From Chrysophaeum taylorii (taxonomy: Eukaryota > Sar > Pelagophyceae > Pelagomonadales > Pelagomonadaceae), in NCBI GenBank assembly GCA_029834535.1, contig JAQMWT010000667.1:124001-188000 (forward strand): DNA of 64,000 nt. The letters are read 5' to 3'. The stretch's first letter is position 1, and each line of letters starts with the position of its first letter. Shown in pieces: positions 50,645 to 61,049 of this stretch. Under the pieces are notes generated by a model. It saw only the letters and a list, made by a program, of their open reading frames with translations. It did not search any database and was not told the origin of the DNA. Both the position numbers and the translations under genes were made by a program.

Positions 50645-51720
50645 ATTCTTTTCCCACGAACAGACTTTTCGAGGCGGCGGCGGTCGGGTATTGCGACAAC
50701 TCCTACGGTCCGTTGCTGGTCCGTTTTTGGGGACATTTCCTATGAGGAAGCTATGACACGTACCCCTGCACCACGTCTTCATTATAATTCTCACATCCCC
50801 ATTTCAGTTCTCATGGCAGCAGGTGTTCTCCACGGTTGAGCCTCTGCTTGACTTCGTGGCGACACCTCCTCGGCTTCAGTCCATTGCTACGTGTTCGGTT
50901 CGTTATCGTTTATCATGTCCTCGATCGAAATTAAAGATTGCAAGCTTTCGCACAAACTTGATGCCTTCAGCGGTGAGCGACATTTTTTTTTTCCCACCAA
51001 TGGCACGTCGTCTTGAGAACATGATCATCTCCACCGGCGATCACATTATCTCGACCAACGATCCTTGGACAAGCATCTCAGCATCTCGCTGCTCTGCAGA
51101 AGCATGTCGCTGCTCTGAAGGCGAATTTCGCGTCAGGCAACAACGTTGATATCCATGAAAACCGCGACATGAACTTCACGCGACTTTACAAGCGCATTAC
51201 CGATGTCTACATGGGCCATGGGGATCGCGTAGCGAACTTCCTCAACAAGTTCATCATCGGAGTATACAAGTTGCTCGGCATTGTACCTGATCCGACACAC
51301 CCTCGAGTGACTACGTGCATGGTGCTTCAAGCCTTACTGGCTTTGTTTTATCGTCTCGCGTTTCGTACTGATAAATGTGGTTGTACCCTTGAGAAGTTCA
51401 ACAATAAACAATTTAGATGGCATGCACAACCACTACCGTCGCGCTATCCGCCGCGTCGTCAGCCACGACTTCAGACTCTTCCAACTGACCTACCCTTGAC
51501 GCCCCCCTTTCCGAACAACCTGGCTCTACTCGATTCCGACGCACTACCCGATGTCCTTTTGGCGGCTGCAAGGACCACTTTAGGGGGACTGCCGCAAGTT
51601 TCAAAGTTCCTAGCTATTCCACGACAACGCCCTACCCACCATCGCCGTTCTTCTCAACTGCGCAACACTTCCAAAGACTCCAACAACACCCAACAACACC
51701 CAACAACTGTTACAACACCA
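50645..51720. other. duplicated leader sequence and unrecognised low-GC region
   Basis: Bases 50742-50786 and 50788-50813 are nearly identical to 57796-57840 and 58876-58901. A 190-codon frame at 51169-51741 (RLYKRITDVYMGHGDRVANF, then Ser/Thr/Pro-rich) has no family I know. It may be the N-terminal part of the nearby copia relic. Confidence 0.4.
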
Positions 51721-51727
51721 ACCCACC

Positions 51728-51806
51728 AACTAACTAACTAACTTCAGACCTCTCCTGAGCATGGGAGCCAGGCCGGACCGACAGGAGCCAGTCCGGAATC
51801 ACGGGT
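51728..51806 (-). mobile_element. SINE-like retroposon, 5'-truncated third copy
   Basis: An (AACT)n tail and about 70 bases of the shared 3' end beginning TTCAGACCTCTCCTGAGCAT. Sequence similarity stops at GGAATCACGGG, as expected for a 5'-truncated copy. Confidence 0.7.
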
Positions 51807-52090
51807 AACACTACCTTTTCTGCTCCTATGCCTACTCCAACCTTGACTGATTCTAGTTCCACTCCGCCGCTTTTCTTAATACCACCACCTATTACACCCC
51901 CTTCACCGCCTTAAACGGCCGCACCCAACGTCTCACATCCACCTACCGATACTCTATCTTATCATCTTTGCACCTTTCTGCCAATCAAGATAATTCCAAG
52001 TTAGCGTGTGGACCGCCGAATGTCTGATGCAAGCACATCAACAGCCCCATCCCACGGAAGCCCCTCGTTTTTGTTTTTAGCTCCCATTGC

Positions 52091-52435
52091 ACAGGCGCCT
52101 CGTTCTGTATTTTCCGCTATTCGTTCCTCAACCCCTCGTTCTGTATTTTCACCTCGTCGTTGCTCCACCCCTCGTTCAGTATTTTCCCCTCGTCGTTGCT
52201 CCTCTCCTCGTTCTGTCTTTTTACCTCGTCGTTGCTCCCCTCCTCGTTGTCTTTTCACCACGTCGTTGCTCCTCTCCTCGTTCTGTCTTTTCACCTCGTC
52301 GTTGTTCCCCTCCTCGTTCTGTATTTCGCCTATTCGTTGCTCCACTCCCCGTTCTGCATTTTCAGCTATTCGTTGATCCACTCTCCGTTGCGCATTTTCA
52401 CCTATTCGTTGATCCACTCCTCGTTGTGCTTGTCG
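52091..52435. repeat. 36-base minisatellite, about 9.5 units
   Basis: Imperfect 36-base units containing CCTCGTTCTGTATTTTCACC and TCGTCGTTGCTCC. As 36 is a multiple of three, long frames stay open; the minus-strand reading gives 12-residue repeats such as ERGVEQRRGENT (frame 52459-52001). Units diverge gradually toward the right end. Confidence 0.88.
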
Positions 52436-52439
52436 GTTT

Positions 52440-53819
52440 TGGTAAAACCAGCGCATCACGTTCCATCCCGCATTTCACCTGCCACAACTAAGCTGTGCCT
52501 GTCAATTTTTCGCGTGCGCAGTTTTCGTGCTTCCTATGTGGTTGGATCGCTCATCTTCGGGATCCTGGACAGACGCTTCTTTGCTGTGTGATTTGTGGTT
52601 CTCCTTCACGCACTATCGCTTTTTCGCCGCTTTTCTGACCTTTAAAATTCGGTTTTCCTATCGACGTGAATTCCGTGCTCAGCACCCGCGACGCTATCTG
52701 CAATGTTCTTACGTGCCACTGCGACGCTATCTGCAAGCTATCTGCAACGTTCTTACGTGCCACAACTGTTTTGCCACTGTCGCCAACTTCTACCGCAGTC
52801 TATTCGAGTATGACGAACGAAGCTCGCCGCTTGCTCCTCCAACGTTGGCCCATATGGCAACTTCGTTCTTGCGAATGCGAAAACGGGCCACTTTCTTATC
52901 TGTCACAGCAGGCTGGCATACAGCAGCCTGGTCTACCCGTGTTCGTTCCTTACACCGCTGGCGCGTCCGAAGTCTTCCATCTTCGCGTACAGGACGCGGT
53001 CGTGCCCATGGCAACTTGCTCGCGCCACAACAACCAAATACCCAACGTTCGCATCAACCCTGTTTACGCCTGTTTTTGCTTGCTTCTGTCGACTCCGACC
53101 ATCGTCATAACCTGGTCACCATACAACATATCTGCCCAAAGGCAACGTTCTCATCAGACGTCTGGTACACCGCCATCATATGTACCAGCCTGTGTTTCCG
53201 CTATCTTTGCCCCGCTGCGATCCTCAGTGGCCACAATCGTCTAACGCACGTCATCGCAGGCACTTTTGTCGCTATTGTTCTTCAGACCTCGATTTTGCTG
53301 ACAGTTTCACTTACCCGATTTCCTGCAATGTCAACCACCGAAGGCACTTCAACGTTGTTCTGACTTTCTCGAATCACGCTTCCAAGCTCTCGTCTACTGT
53401 TGCCCCATTGTCACCTGTTCCTGCTGTTGCCCGATTGTCACCTATTCTTCCGCTGTTCTTCCGCTGTTGCCCCCTTGTCCGCTGTTGCCCCCTTGCCCCC
53501 TGTGTTTGATGAGAATGCGCCGGTTTCACTGGGACTGATCACCCCATCACGTGAACCGACCATTCTACGAGCTCATGAACTCCGACGCACCAAAGAGAGA
53601 AAACAACAGAAAGTGCAAAAGAGAGAAAACAACAGAAAGTGCAAAACAAAGTCGAACCAAACGGAGCCGACCGCGCAAAGTCGACCAAATCGCATTACAA
53701 CAACCAACAAACTTTCATACTGCCGTTTGCCAACAACGCAATGTCGATTCTGTTTCATCCTGTCACAATGTCGATTCTGTTTCCTCTGTCGCTTCTGTTT
53801 CTTCTGTTTCCTTCTGTAA
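52440..53819 (+). pseudogene. probable 5' part of the Ty1/copia relic, unassigned
   Basis: Overlapping broken frames on the plus strand, less GC-rich than the genes. The stretch 53560-53819 (basic, MNSDAPKRENNRKCKREKTT) joins directly to the copia pol sequence at 55636 once the nested LINE copies are removed, so it belongs to the same element. A 27-base unit containing AGAGAGAAAACAACAGAAAG is doubled at about 53596-53649. I could not identify gag or integrase motifs. Confidence 0.4.
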
Positions 53820-53835
53820 CTCTTTGTATGTCTTT

Positions 53836-53876
53836 AAATGTCGACTGGTAAGAGGGGGGTGTGTGTGGGGAGCATG
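53836..53876 (-). mobile_element. LINE-like copy, 41 bases, with 16-base target duplication
   Basis: Only the extreme 3' end (reverse of TTAGCAGTCGACATTT) is present. It is flanked by CTCTTTGTATGTCTTT at 53820-53835 and 53877-53892. Confidence 0.85.
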
Positions 53877-53892
53877 CTCTTTGTATGTCTTT

Positions 53893-55370
53893 AAATGTCG
53901 ACTGCTAAGAGGGGGTGGGGGTGTGGGGAGCATGAAGGATGTGGGTGGGTTTGTGGGGTAGGAGGGATGTGCCTGACGGGCGGAGATAATTACGCTGGAC
54001 CTAGTCGGGGTCATCGCCGAGGCGTGGGGCAGGCGAAGAGAGGACGGGCCCCGCCCGTAGGTCGTACGCATGCTGCCGCCGGACGTATGTGCGACGAAGG
54101 GTGACGTCCTGCTGGGATCGGGCGGCCTGGGCGGGGTTCCCCGAGGCGGCGACATGGGTGAGGGCGGTGAGGGCACAGCGAGCCCGGCCTGATGCGTTGG
54201 CGATCCCCCACTCACGGTAGATGCGGCGAGTTTGGGCCGCCTTTGCCTCTGTGAAGTTGGCGCAGCCGCTTGTCACCCAGGTTCGCGCAGCGATGCGCTC
54301 TGCGCATGTTTGGGCGAGAGCGTGGCACGCCGCGCTGGCCTCACCGAAGGCACCAAAGACGAGGCCGGCGACGGTGCCGTAGCTACGTAGCCGCTGCTCG
54401 ACAGGGCCCAAGAAGCCAGGCGGTGGTGCTGTACCCGGCTGGGGGATGATGGCGTCGATGCCGCGGGCGTGAGCGAGGTATTCGGAGTGGACTTGCGCTG
54501 CGCGCCGATCGACAGGCGACGGGTGGGAGGGATGGAGGGCGTGGGCGGTGTACAACGAACCCCAAGCGAGGGTTTTGATGTCGTAGAGTTGCTCCTTGTT
54601 GTCGAGCGTGGTGAGGATGTCTGGGACGACTTGACGTCGGGCGAGATTGCCTCGGTACCGGCCGTAGAGGCGCGTGCGAATGGTAGGGGCGACGACGTCA
54701 GCAAAGATGCCGAAAACCTCGGACAGGGCTGGGATGCCGGCCTCTTTGACGCTGCCGTGGACGCAGTCGAGCTGGCCGTCATGCCAGGTGGTCCGCGCTC
54801 CTCCGCGGTTGACAAGGTTGGCCTGCGTGAGAAGCACCTTGCCGTGAGCGTCGAGAACGACGTCAGTGCCCAGAATGCGAGTGCCCACGAGGCCCAAACA
54901 AGCTGGAGAGGGGTAGCCAAAGTATTGGGCACACATCTCAGCCCAGCAGCGGTTGGGGATTTGAAGGCCAGAGGTGGGCCACGAGCTGATGAACGTGGTC
55001 GAGAAGCGATCCCATGAGGACGCCGCTACTCGAAGTGCTTCGGTGATGGGAAGGGTGGCCGCAAGGCGCTGGAGTGCAGTGGCCCGAGCTGTCTCGCGCT
55101 GGGAGGTTAGAGCACGCTGGAGTTGGGGTATGAGCACGGGTGTCGAGATGGTGGGGTCGACGAGGACGCCCATGGAGACGAATTCGTGGGAGAGAGGACC
55201 GTCGACGAGATGAACGTTGGCGGGGTCGCCGGAACCAGCGCCGCCGTGGGAAGCCAGCGTGGTACGGAGATCAGCCCGAAGTCCGTCCCACGCAGTCCCG
55301 AGTGCCCGCCCCAGGCGGCAACCGGATGCGAGGAGTATGTCTCTTATGTTAGCTTTCGTTTGTTAGTTCA
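53893..55370 (-). mobile_element. LINE-like element, longest copy (1.48 kb), with target duplication
   Basis: Flanked by GTATGTCTT at 53883-53891 and 55371-55379. The 3' end (minus strand) is the shared CTTAGCAGTCGACATTTAAA tail, and most of the body is one open frame. No reverse transcriptase is present, so it is either 5'-truncated or a non-autonomous form. It is inserted in the copia relic. Confidence 0.85.
54001..55173 (-). CDS. LINE-encoded protein with PD-(D/E)XK nuclease-like motif
   Basis: A 390-residue frame, open further upstream to about 55355 without a Met. The central motif RRQVVPDILTTLDNKEQLYDIKTL has the PD ... D-x-K spacing of restriction-like endonucleases found C-terminal to reverse transcriptase in R2/R4/NeSL-type LINEs. 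Next come SPVDRRAAQVHSEYLAHAR and GPVEQRLRSYGTVAGLVFGA, which I remember from C-terminal domains of algal mobile-element proteins. The last 100 residues recur in truncated form at 2274, 26200, 57430 and 62695. No zinc knuckle or RT lies in this copy. The nuclease role is inferred from the motif. Confidence 0.6.
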   Translation of the reverse strand: MGVLVDPTISTPVLIPQLQRALTSQRETARATALQRLAATLPITEALRVAASSWDRFSTTFISSWPTSGLQIPNRCWAEMCAQYFGYPSPACLGLVGTRILGTDVVLDAHGKVLLTQANLVNRGGARTTWHDGQLDCVHGSVKEAGIPALSEVFGIFADVVAPTIRTRLYGRYRGNLARRQVVPDILTTLDNKEQLYDIKTLAWGSLYTAHALHPSHPSPVDRRAAQVHSEYLAHARGIDAIIPQPGTAPPPGFLGPVEQRLRSYGTVAGLVFGAFGEASAACHALAQTCAERIAARTWVTSGCANFTEAKAAQTRRIYREWGIANASGRARCALTALTHVAASGNPAQAARSQQDVTLRRTYVRRQHAYDLRAGPVLSSPAPRLGDDPD

Positions 55371-55394
55371 GTATGTCTTCCTTCCCCTTTGTTT

Positions 55395-55491
55395 TTAAAT
55401 GTCGACTGCTAAGAGGGGTGTGTGTGTGGGGAGCATGAAGGATGTGGGTGGGTTTGTGGGGTATAATGGATGTGCCTGACGGGCAGAGAGA
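55395..55491 (-). mobile_element. LINE-like copy, 97 bases, with 14-base target duplication
   Basis: Flanked by CTTCCCCTTTGTTT at 55381-55394 and 55492-55505. It contains only the shared 3' tail, inserted in the copia relic. Confidence 0.87.
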
Positions 55492-55520
55492 CTTCCCCTT
55501 TGTTTAGCTAACACCCTTGT

Positions 55521-55624
55521 CGCGTACTTATCTCCGCCCGTCAGGCACATCCCTCATACCCCACAAACCCACCCACATCCTTCATGCTCCCCACACACAC
55601 CCCCCTCTTAGCAGTCGACATTTA
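55521..55624 (+). mobile_element. LINE-like copy, 104 bases, with 11-base target duplication
   Basis: Flanked by AACACCCTTGT at 55510-55520 and 55625-55635, in the opposite orientation to its neighbours. Only the 3' tail is present, and no GACA units follow it. Confidence 0.87.
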
Positions 55625-55635
55625 AACACCCTTGT

Positions 55636-57315
55636 TGATCCCCATGCACATGTTTATTACTCTGCTTCCGAAGAAACCTCTCAGTATTCATACATTGACG
55701 AAACTACTGTTACTTCCACCCATTTACTTGAAGCTTTAGCTCAGACCAATCATGAGCGTCCTGGCTGGTTGCAAGCCATCGCCAAAGAGTGTCGTTCCAT
55801 TGGTCAGCTTGGTTGCTGGGATGTTGTTCGCCTTCCTTCGACTTTTTCTGGCAACATTTGTACCCTCAAGTGGATCCTCCGCACGAACTATGACTGTGGC
55901 CGCTTCAAATCGTACAAGGCTCGCCTCGTTGTCCGCGGTTACACGCAGGTTCACGGCATTGCTTACCACGACACGTGCCGTCCTGTAGATGTCATCTCTG
56001 CTTTCATACAAGCCCCTGTCTGGCGTTGCTGTTCACGACTGGGATTTGCATAAGTTGGATGTCAACTCCGCTTTTATCCAAGCTCCCATTGACGAAGACA
56101 TCTATGTCTGGCCACCCGAAGGTTATGCTCCTCGCCAACCCACCGATGGTTTCAAAATCATTCACACGCTCCGTCGCTCTTGGTATGGTTGCAAACAAGC
56201 TTGTCGTAATTGGTGGCTTTATTTGGCACGCTTTCTCGTCAATGACTGTGGCTTCGTCCGCGGATCTGGTGACACTTGCAGCTACACACTCATGCTTAAG
56301 TCTACTGTCGTTCAGCGCCTTGTTCTCGTCGTTGATGATCTTCTTGTGGCGCACCCCCGTTCTTGCATTGGCCATTACCAAGCTTCCTTTTCGCGTTTTT
56401 CAAAGCCTTCCCACTTCCGTTGGTCTCCGCCTTACGCGTGCTCGCGCACATCGCAAGCTCGCTATCTACCAATCCCATGCTATCCGTGAAATCCTCACCG
56501 AACATCGCTTCATCAACAGTAAACCAGAATTGACTCCCGCTCCCAATGGTTCTTCCTCTTTCTGCGGCTGCTTCTCCTGCACCTGGCTCCCCTGCTCACG
56601 TCTTCATGGCACGCATCCCCTTTCGTCGTATTCTCCGTTGTGTCTTGTTTCTTCCTGTTTTGCCTCGCCCTGATGTCACTTGGTCCGTCAATCGGTGTGC
56701 GCGTTTTCCACACAATCCTGGTAAACCCCACTGGCACGCTTTATCCCACACTCTTCGTTACCTCAATGGTTCTCACGATCTTGCCCTTGTTCTTGGTCGC
56801 GATTCTACCCTTCGTCTCTGTGGTTATTCCGACTCCAGCTGGGCCGACGACCCTGATGACCGCCACTCCACTACTGGTTTTTGTTTTCTCCTTGGTGGCT
56901 CTATGATCTCCTACTGCTCCCGCTCGCAGTACCTCCTCACCCGCTCCTCTTTTGAAGCTGAATTGCTCGCTCTTTACGCCGCTACTGCTAAGCTCTCTTG
57001 ACTTCTCAAACTTTGTGATGGCTCAGATCTCCCTCGTCACACGGTACCAATGTATGTCGATAATAGCACAACCGTCGCCCAAGTCCGTCTCCAATGTCTC
57101 GCACGGCGCACCCGCCATATTGATATTCGCTTTTACAGCACCGCCGAATATCATCGCAACCACATCATTGATCTCCAACACATCACCCGCCTTGACAACC
57201 TTCGCGATATCTTCACCCGCAGCACGGAAGCTCCTTCCTTCCTCTGGCTTCGTGCTCGTTACCTCACCTCGTGGCTTCGCCCTGATGTCCCCTGTCTCTT
57301 TCTACCGCACTGCCT
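55636..57315 (+). pseudogene. Ty1/copia retrotransposon pol relic (reverse transcriptase and RNase H)
   Basis: Fragments in the copia order: HERPGWLQAIAKECRSIGQL and KARLVVRGYTQVHGI (RT N-side), HDWDLHKLDVNSAFIQAPID then EDIYVWPPEGYAP, TLRRSWYGCKQACRNWWLY, VLVVDDLLVAH (the catalytic VDD), then after frameshifts RNase H (LRLCGYSDSSWADDPDDRHS, SFEAELLALYAATAK) and the C-terminal MYVDNSTTVAQ, RRTRHIDIRFYS and NLRDIFTRSTEAPSFLWLR. At least three frames are used and stops occur, so the copy is dead. No LTRs were recognised. LINE copies split it at both ends. Confidence 0.88.
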
Positions 57316-57328
57316 CTCCTGACGTCTT

Positions 57329-57616
57329 TAAAAGTCGACTGCTAAGAGGGGGGTGTGTGTGGGGAGCATGAAGGATGTGGGTGGGTTTGTGGGGTATGAT
57401 GGATGTGCCTGACGGGCAGAGATAAGTACGCGGGACCTAGTCGGGGTCATCGCCGAGGCGTGGGGCAGGCGAAGAGAGGACGGGCCCCGCCCGTAGGTCG
57501 TACGCGTGCTGCCGCCGGACGTATGTGCGACGAAGGGTGACGTCCTGCTGGGATCGGGCGGCCTGGGTGGGGTTCCCCGCGGCGGCGACATGAGTGAGGG
57601 CGGCGAGGGCACAGCG
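57329..57616 (-). mobile_element. LINE-like copy, 288 bases, with 13-base target duplication
   Basis: Flanked by CTCCTGACGTCTT at 57316-57328 and 57617-57629. Encodes the last residues of the 54001 protein (TLRRTYVRRQHAYDLRAGPV) plus the shared 3' tail. Confidence 0.87.
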
Positions 57617-57629
57617 CTCCTGACGTCTT

Positions 57630-57659
57630 AAATGTCGATTGCTAAGAGGGGGGTGTGTG
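57630..57659 (-). mobile_element. LINE-like copy, 30 bases, with 9-base target duplication
   Basis: An extreme 3' end only, flanked by TGACGTCTT at 57621-57629 and 57660-57668. It used the duplicated target of the neighbouring copy. Confidence 0.75.
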
Positions 57660-57845
57660 TGACGTCTTCCTTCAAGCTTTTCCTCTGTGAGCGTCTCACT
57701 TACCCCTTTTTCCTTCTTCCTTTTCTTTCTTTTCCAGCACCTGTGTGAGGACCTCACTTACCCCTTTTTCCTTCTCTTTCTTTTCCAGCACCAGTGTGAG
57801 GAAGCTATGACACTTACCCCTGCACCACGTTTTCATTATACTAAA

Positions 57846-58868
57846 CAAGTGCAGGCCACTAAGTTCACCTAGTCCCAATCTCTAACCCCAGTAAATTCGG
57901 TGTAAACCCAATCTCTAACCCCAGTAAGTTCGGCGTAAACCCACACTCACCCCACTCTCCTGCGAGCTCGTCGCTCTCACCCCCGCCAATCAAAGCTGCT
58001 TTGATCCGGACACGCCGCTAAGCTTTGAGTTTACTCTAAAAGCCCCAGTAAGTTCACACTTGGTCTCAGTAAGTTCACCTGGTCTCTAAGTTCTTCTAGT
58101 CCCAATCTCCAACCTCAGTAAGTTCACCTGGTTCCAGTAAGTTCACCTGGTCCCAGTAAGTTTACCTATAGTGCGCGTGTAGACGCTGGGAGGGGGCTTA
58201 TCAGTATTGCGCAGCACGTGTGGAGTAGGGTGGAGTCGTCGACCAAGAAGAGGATATCCTCGGGGTTGCCGATCGACAGAGAGCCACGTAGAGCTGGACG
58301 TGGCAGAAGACGGGCTTCGCCAAGAGGATGCCGACCTCGCGGGGCGTCTGGCCCTGGCTCTTGGTGATCGTTTGGCGTAGGTGGGCCTTACGGGATACAG
58401 GTTGGAGGAGCCTCGGTGACAACGACATGATCGATCATGTATCTGGTACCGTTGCAGTGGCCGTGCGACGGGTCGAGGTCGCGAAGACTTTAAGCTCGCG
58501 ATCAAAGTCAGCATCCCGTTGGTTGTCAGGGAGTTGAAAACTCTACTGTAAAGAGCGAGGCGTCGTCTTCAGACCCAACCTAGTCGGCTGAAAAGAACTC
58601 CGACGCCTCGTCTCCGGGAAAAAAAGGCCGCGGTCATGCGCGCGTTGTCAGCATCGACAACATCGTTTCGACGGGGCGTGAGAATGGAGCGCTGAAAGAG
58701 CCGCCGCGGGTCGTGGAAATAGTCTGCGAGGTCGCCGTAGACGGCTTGGAGGATCACTGTCTGGCTCTCGCGCCTACCTGATCCTTACTCTCGCGCCTAC
58801 CTGATCCTTACCCTAAATCGAGGGACAGACAAACAGACAAACAAACATCTGTCGATTAGTAGTTAGGA
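57846..58868 (-). mobile_element. Helitron-like element, copy 5
   Basis: CAAGTGCAGGCC at 57846 to TAGTTAGGA at 58868, flanked by A and T. The flanks (to 57840 and from 58876) match an uninterrupted sequence at 50742-50813, which serves as a paralogous empty site. Helicase relic and minisatellite are as in the other copies. Confidence 0.87.
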
Positions 58869-60327
58869 TTTATAGTTCTCACATCCCCATTTCAGTTCTC
58901 ACATTTCCTGATGGTATCATCATCAACCGCTCGAGGCGACGCTGTTCTTCTGCATTGCGCAGGTGGCTCGACTTCGCAGTCGCAAGGACCCCGGCCAATC
59001 TCTGTGCTGTCCCAGCCGAAGCATCGGCAAGATTTTTAAAGGTGGCTGGGATTCATGCGTGGGGCAGAAGTCTGTCTACTTGGTGTTTTTATTTTTCCAA
59101 AAACAAGCAAGCAACCTCCCTCCCTCCCTCCCTCCCTCCCTCCCCCTAGGCCTTCCGAAAGCTGAAACTGCCAGAAATGAAGGATCGCACGAGAGGCACA
59201 AAAAGTTGGAAACGAAGGCTGGTGGTATCCATGGCGTCGCCGTATCGCCGGTGAGGCCGAAAGTGGAGTGTTAGCGAGGGACCAGAGTATGCGAGACTCA
59301 GGTGGTTCGGTAACTTCTTAGGAGTAGAAGATGAAGTCTTGAGGCGCGCTAGTCGCGCACCCGTCGCAGCTGGTGATGTCGCTGCGTTCGGCGACGTCAG
59401 GATGACAGGCGTCGAGCTTCGCGTCATCGACGTCACGAACGTAACGCGGCTGATAAGAAAGTCCGAAGCGACAAAATGGATTGGAAACCGCGGCTTGCCC
59501 AGTGTCCTAAACATTGGCGGAGTCTTGATCCATGGTAGCGATGCTTGGCTCCCCACCAGTTGAGCAGTGTTTCGAGGGCGACGACCTTTCCGCTAATAAC
59601 CGGGACAAAAGCGAGCGAGAACAGCCGTGCAATACGCGACGCCCGTCTGCAAAGAAAATCTATATCGGGGATTTCGGAGGCGGCGATACCACGGAAATCG
59701 CCGTTCGTGACGCCGCGAAGGTCGGGCACGAAGACGGCGTCGGAAAATTCGATTGCAGGCAAGAAGACGCGCGCGCCACCGCACGAAACCGCGAGCGCCA
59801 ACATGTGGATATCGTGCGAGTAAAATTGAGCGAGACCTGCGAGGAAGGGGTGTCGAGGCGACGTCACAATCTAGGCATTCCTCGGCGTGATGAGCTTGGC
59901 GCCTCCTAGCTATGCGTGAATTTTGCGCCTCCGGGCTCCTAGGTTCAGCAGCTCCCTCGGAATGGGATTTCAATAAGAAACGGGCAGCTTTATTTAGCGC
60001 GGCCGAAGTTCTATATGCGTAACTGGGTAGTTCGACTGCTAACAAAGGGAGGGCTTGAAGGTTGTTGCTGGTCTCCGTGGAGAAAAAGCAGAGCCGGTGG
60101 TGCAGCGCAAAACCGAAATCGACGAAAAATTAGAGAGAGACCGAAAGAAGAGGGCAGCTCGAATGAGCGCGATACTCGGAGTGGCGCTGCTGGACGCCAG
60201 CCATTGCACCGGCCAAAAAAAAAAGCGCGAATCATCAGTAGCTCGCTACGCGGCTGACCGTGCGTGCGCTTGGGACGTCCATAATAAAAGTCTCATCCTG
60301 TTAGGTCTGGCGAGGATTAAGTGCTCT
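58869..60327. other. no intact gene; broken coding-like stretch
   Basis: (CTCC)n at 59116-59143. On the minus strand at about 60045-59433, frames give HHAEECLDCDV, then in another frame SPRHPFLAGLAQFYSHDIHM and SDAVFVPDLRGVT, which vaguely recall algal glycosyltransferases with a DDD motif followed by YP and HG. Frameshifts and missing motifs make this a weak pseudogene candidate. Confidence 0.3.
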
Positions 60328-61017
60328 TCACAGGCGCCTACTCTGGAGCAGGACATTATCGAGGAGCCCGGGGGAAGCGGCCGCACCGAGGCAGCCTCCA
60401 GCGAGATGCGCGCGCTCCCATAGCGCCACGTCCCCTTGATAGAAGCGCGCGACGTCGGCCCACGCAACGCGGTGTTTGAAGTTATCGATGCCCGACCAGC
60501 GGGCAACTGACGTCTCTCGAGCAATCGTCAAGGATCGGAGGTCGAGCGCCCTCGAGACCACGGCTTGGAGAGCGTCGAGGCCATCCTCGAGGGTGCAGAC
60601 TAGCCAATTTGGTGTGAAGAAGACGTCGTTCAACATGGAAAGCTGAAAATCTGGCTGCCAGCCGTGATTGGCGAACCACGAGGTCGCGTTCGACGCCGCG
60701 CAGCTGCGAGCAATGCAGAAATGATCGACAGCCGCATAGAACCAGGCATCGGGTCGTCGGATGAGCGTGGCCCATAGCACGTTGGGCGCGACATGCGCGA
60801 GGAGCTTGTAGTGGCGTTCGAAGCCCCACTCGGTGACCGACATCCGCGACGGGTGATCGCAGTCGTCGCCAGTGCATACAAGGCTCGAGTTGGCCTCGCG
60901 CACGGCGCGCGCAACCGTTTGGCCGTCGCAGTGCGGAATGTGTATGAAGCCCACCATCACCTCGCCCTGGGCCAGAGATGCGAGCAGCAGCATAAATTCC
61001 ATGATTTTAACTGTCAT
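60328..61017 (-). CDS. sulfotransferase-like protein 2, degenerate PAPS loop
   Basis: A 229-residue protein similar along its whole length to the one at 49808-50644 (shared VLWATxIRxP, SWFYxAV/AWFYAAV, FQLSxLxxVFxxPNWxVCTLED, WADVARFYQGDVALWERAH). A hydrophobic leader (FMLLLASLAQG) precedes MVGFIHIPHCDGQTVARAV, where the Lys/Gly-Thr residues expected in the 5'-phosphosulfate loop are His and Gly-Gln. That change and the shorter length suggest loss of sulfotransferase activity, or a pseudogene in progress. The ATG lies 13 bases from a Helitron 5' end (61031). Confidence 0.65.
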   Translation of the reverse strand: MTVKIMEFMLLLASLAQGEVMVGFIHIPHCDGQTVARAVREANSSLVCTGDDCDHPSRMSVTEWGFERHYKLLAHVAPNVLWATLIRRPDAWFYAAVDHFCIARSCAASNATSWFANHGWQPDFQLSMLNDVFFTPNWLVCTLEDGLDALQAVVSRALDLRSLTIARETSVARWSGIDNFKHRVAWADVARFYQGDVALWERAHLAGGCLGAAASPGLLDNVLLQSRRL

Positions 61018-61049
61018 TGCGTAGTCATCGTCCTTACTACTAATCGACA

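Noticed and set aside
55390-57430. LINE tails at both sides of the copia pol relic as its LTRs
   Set aside because: They are in the same orientation and similar, but each has its own separate target duplication and equivalent tails occur far from any copia sequence, so they are later insertions.
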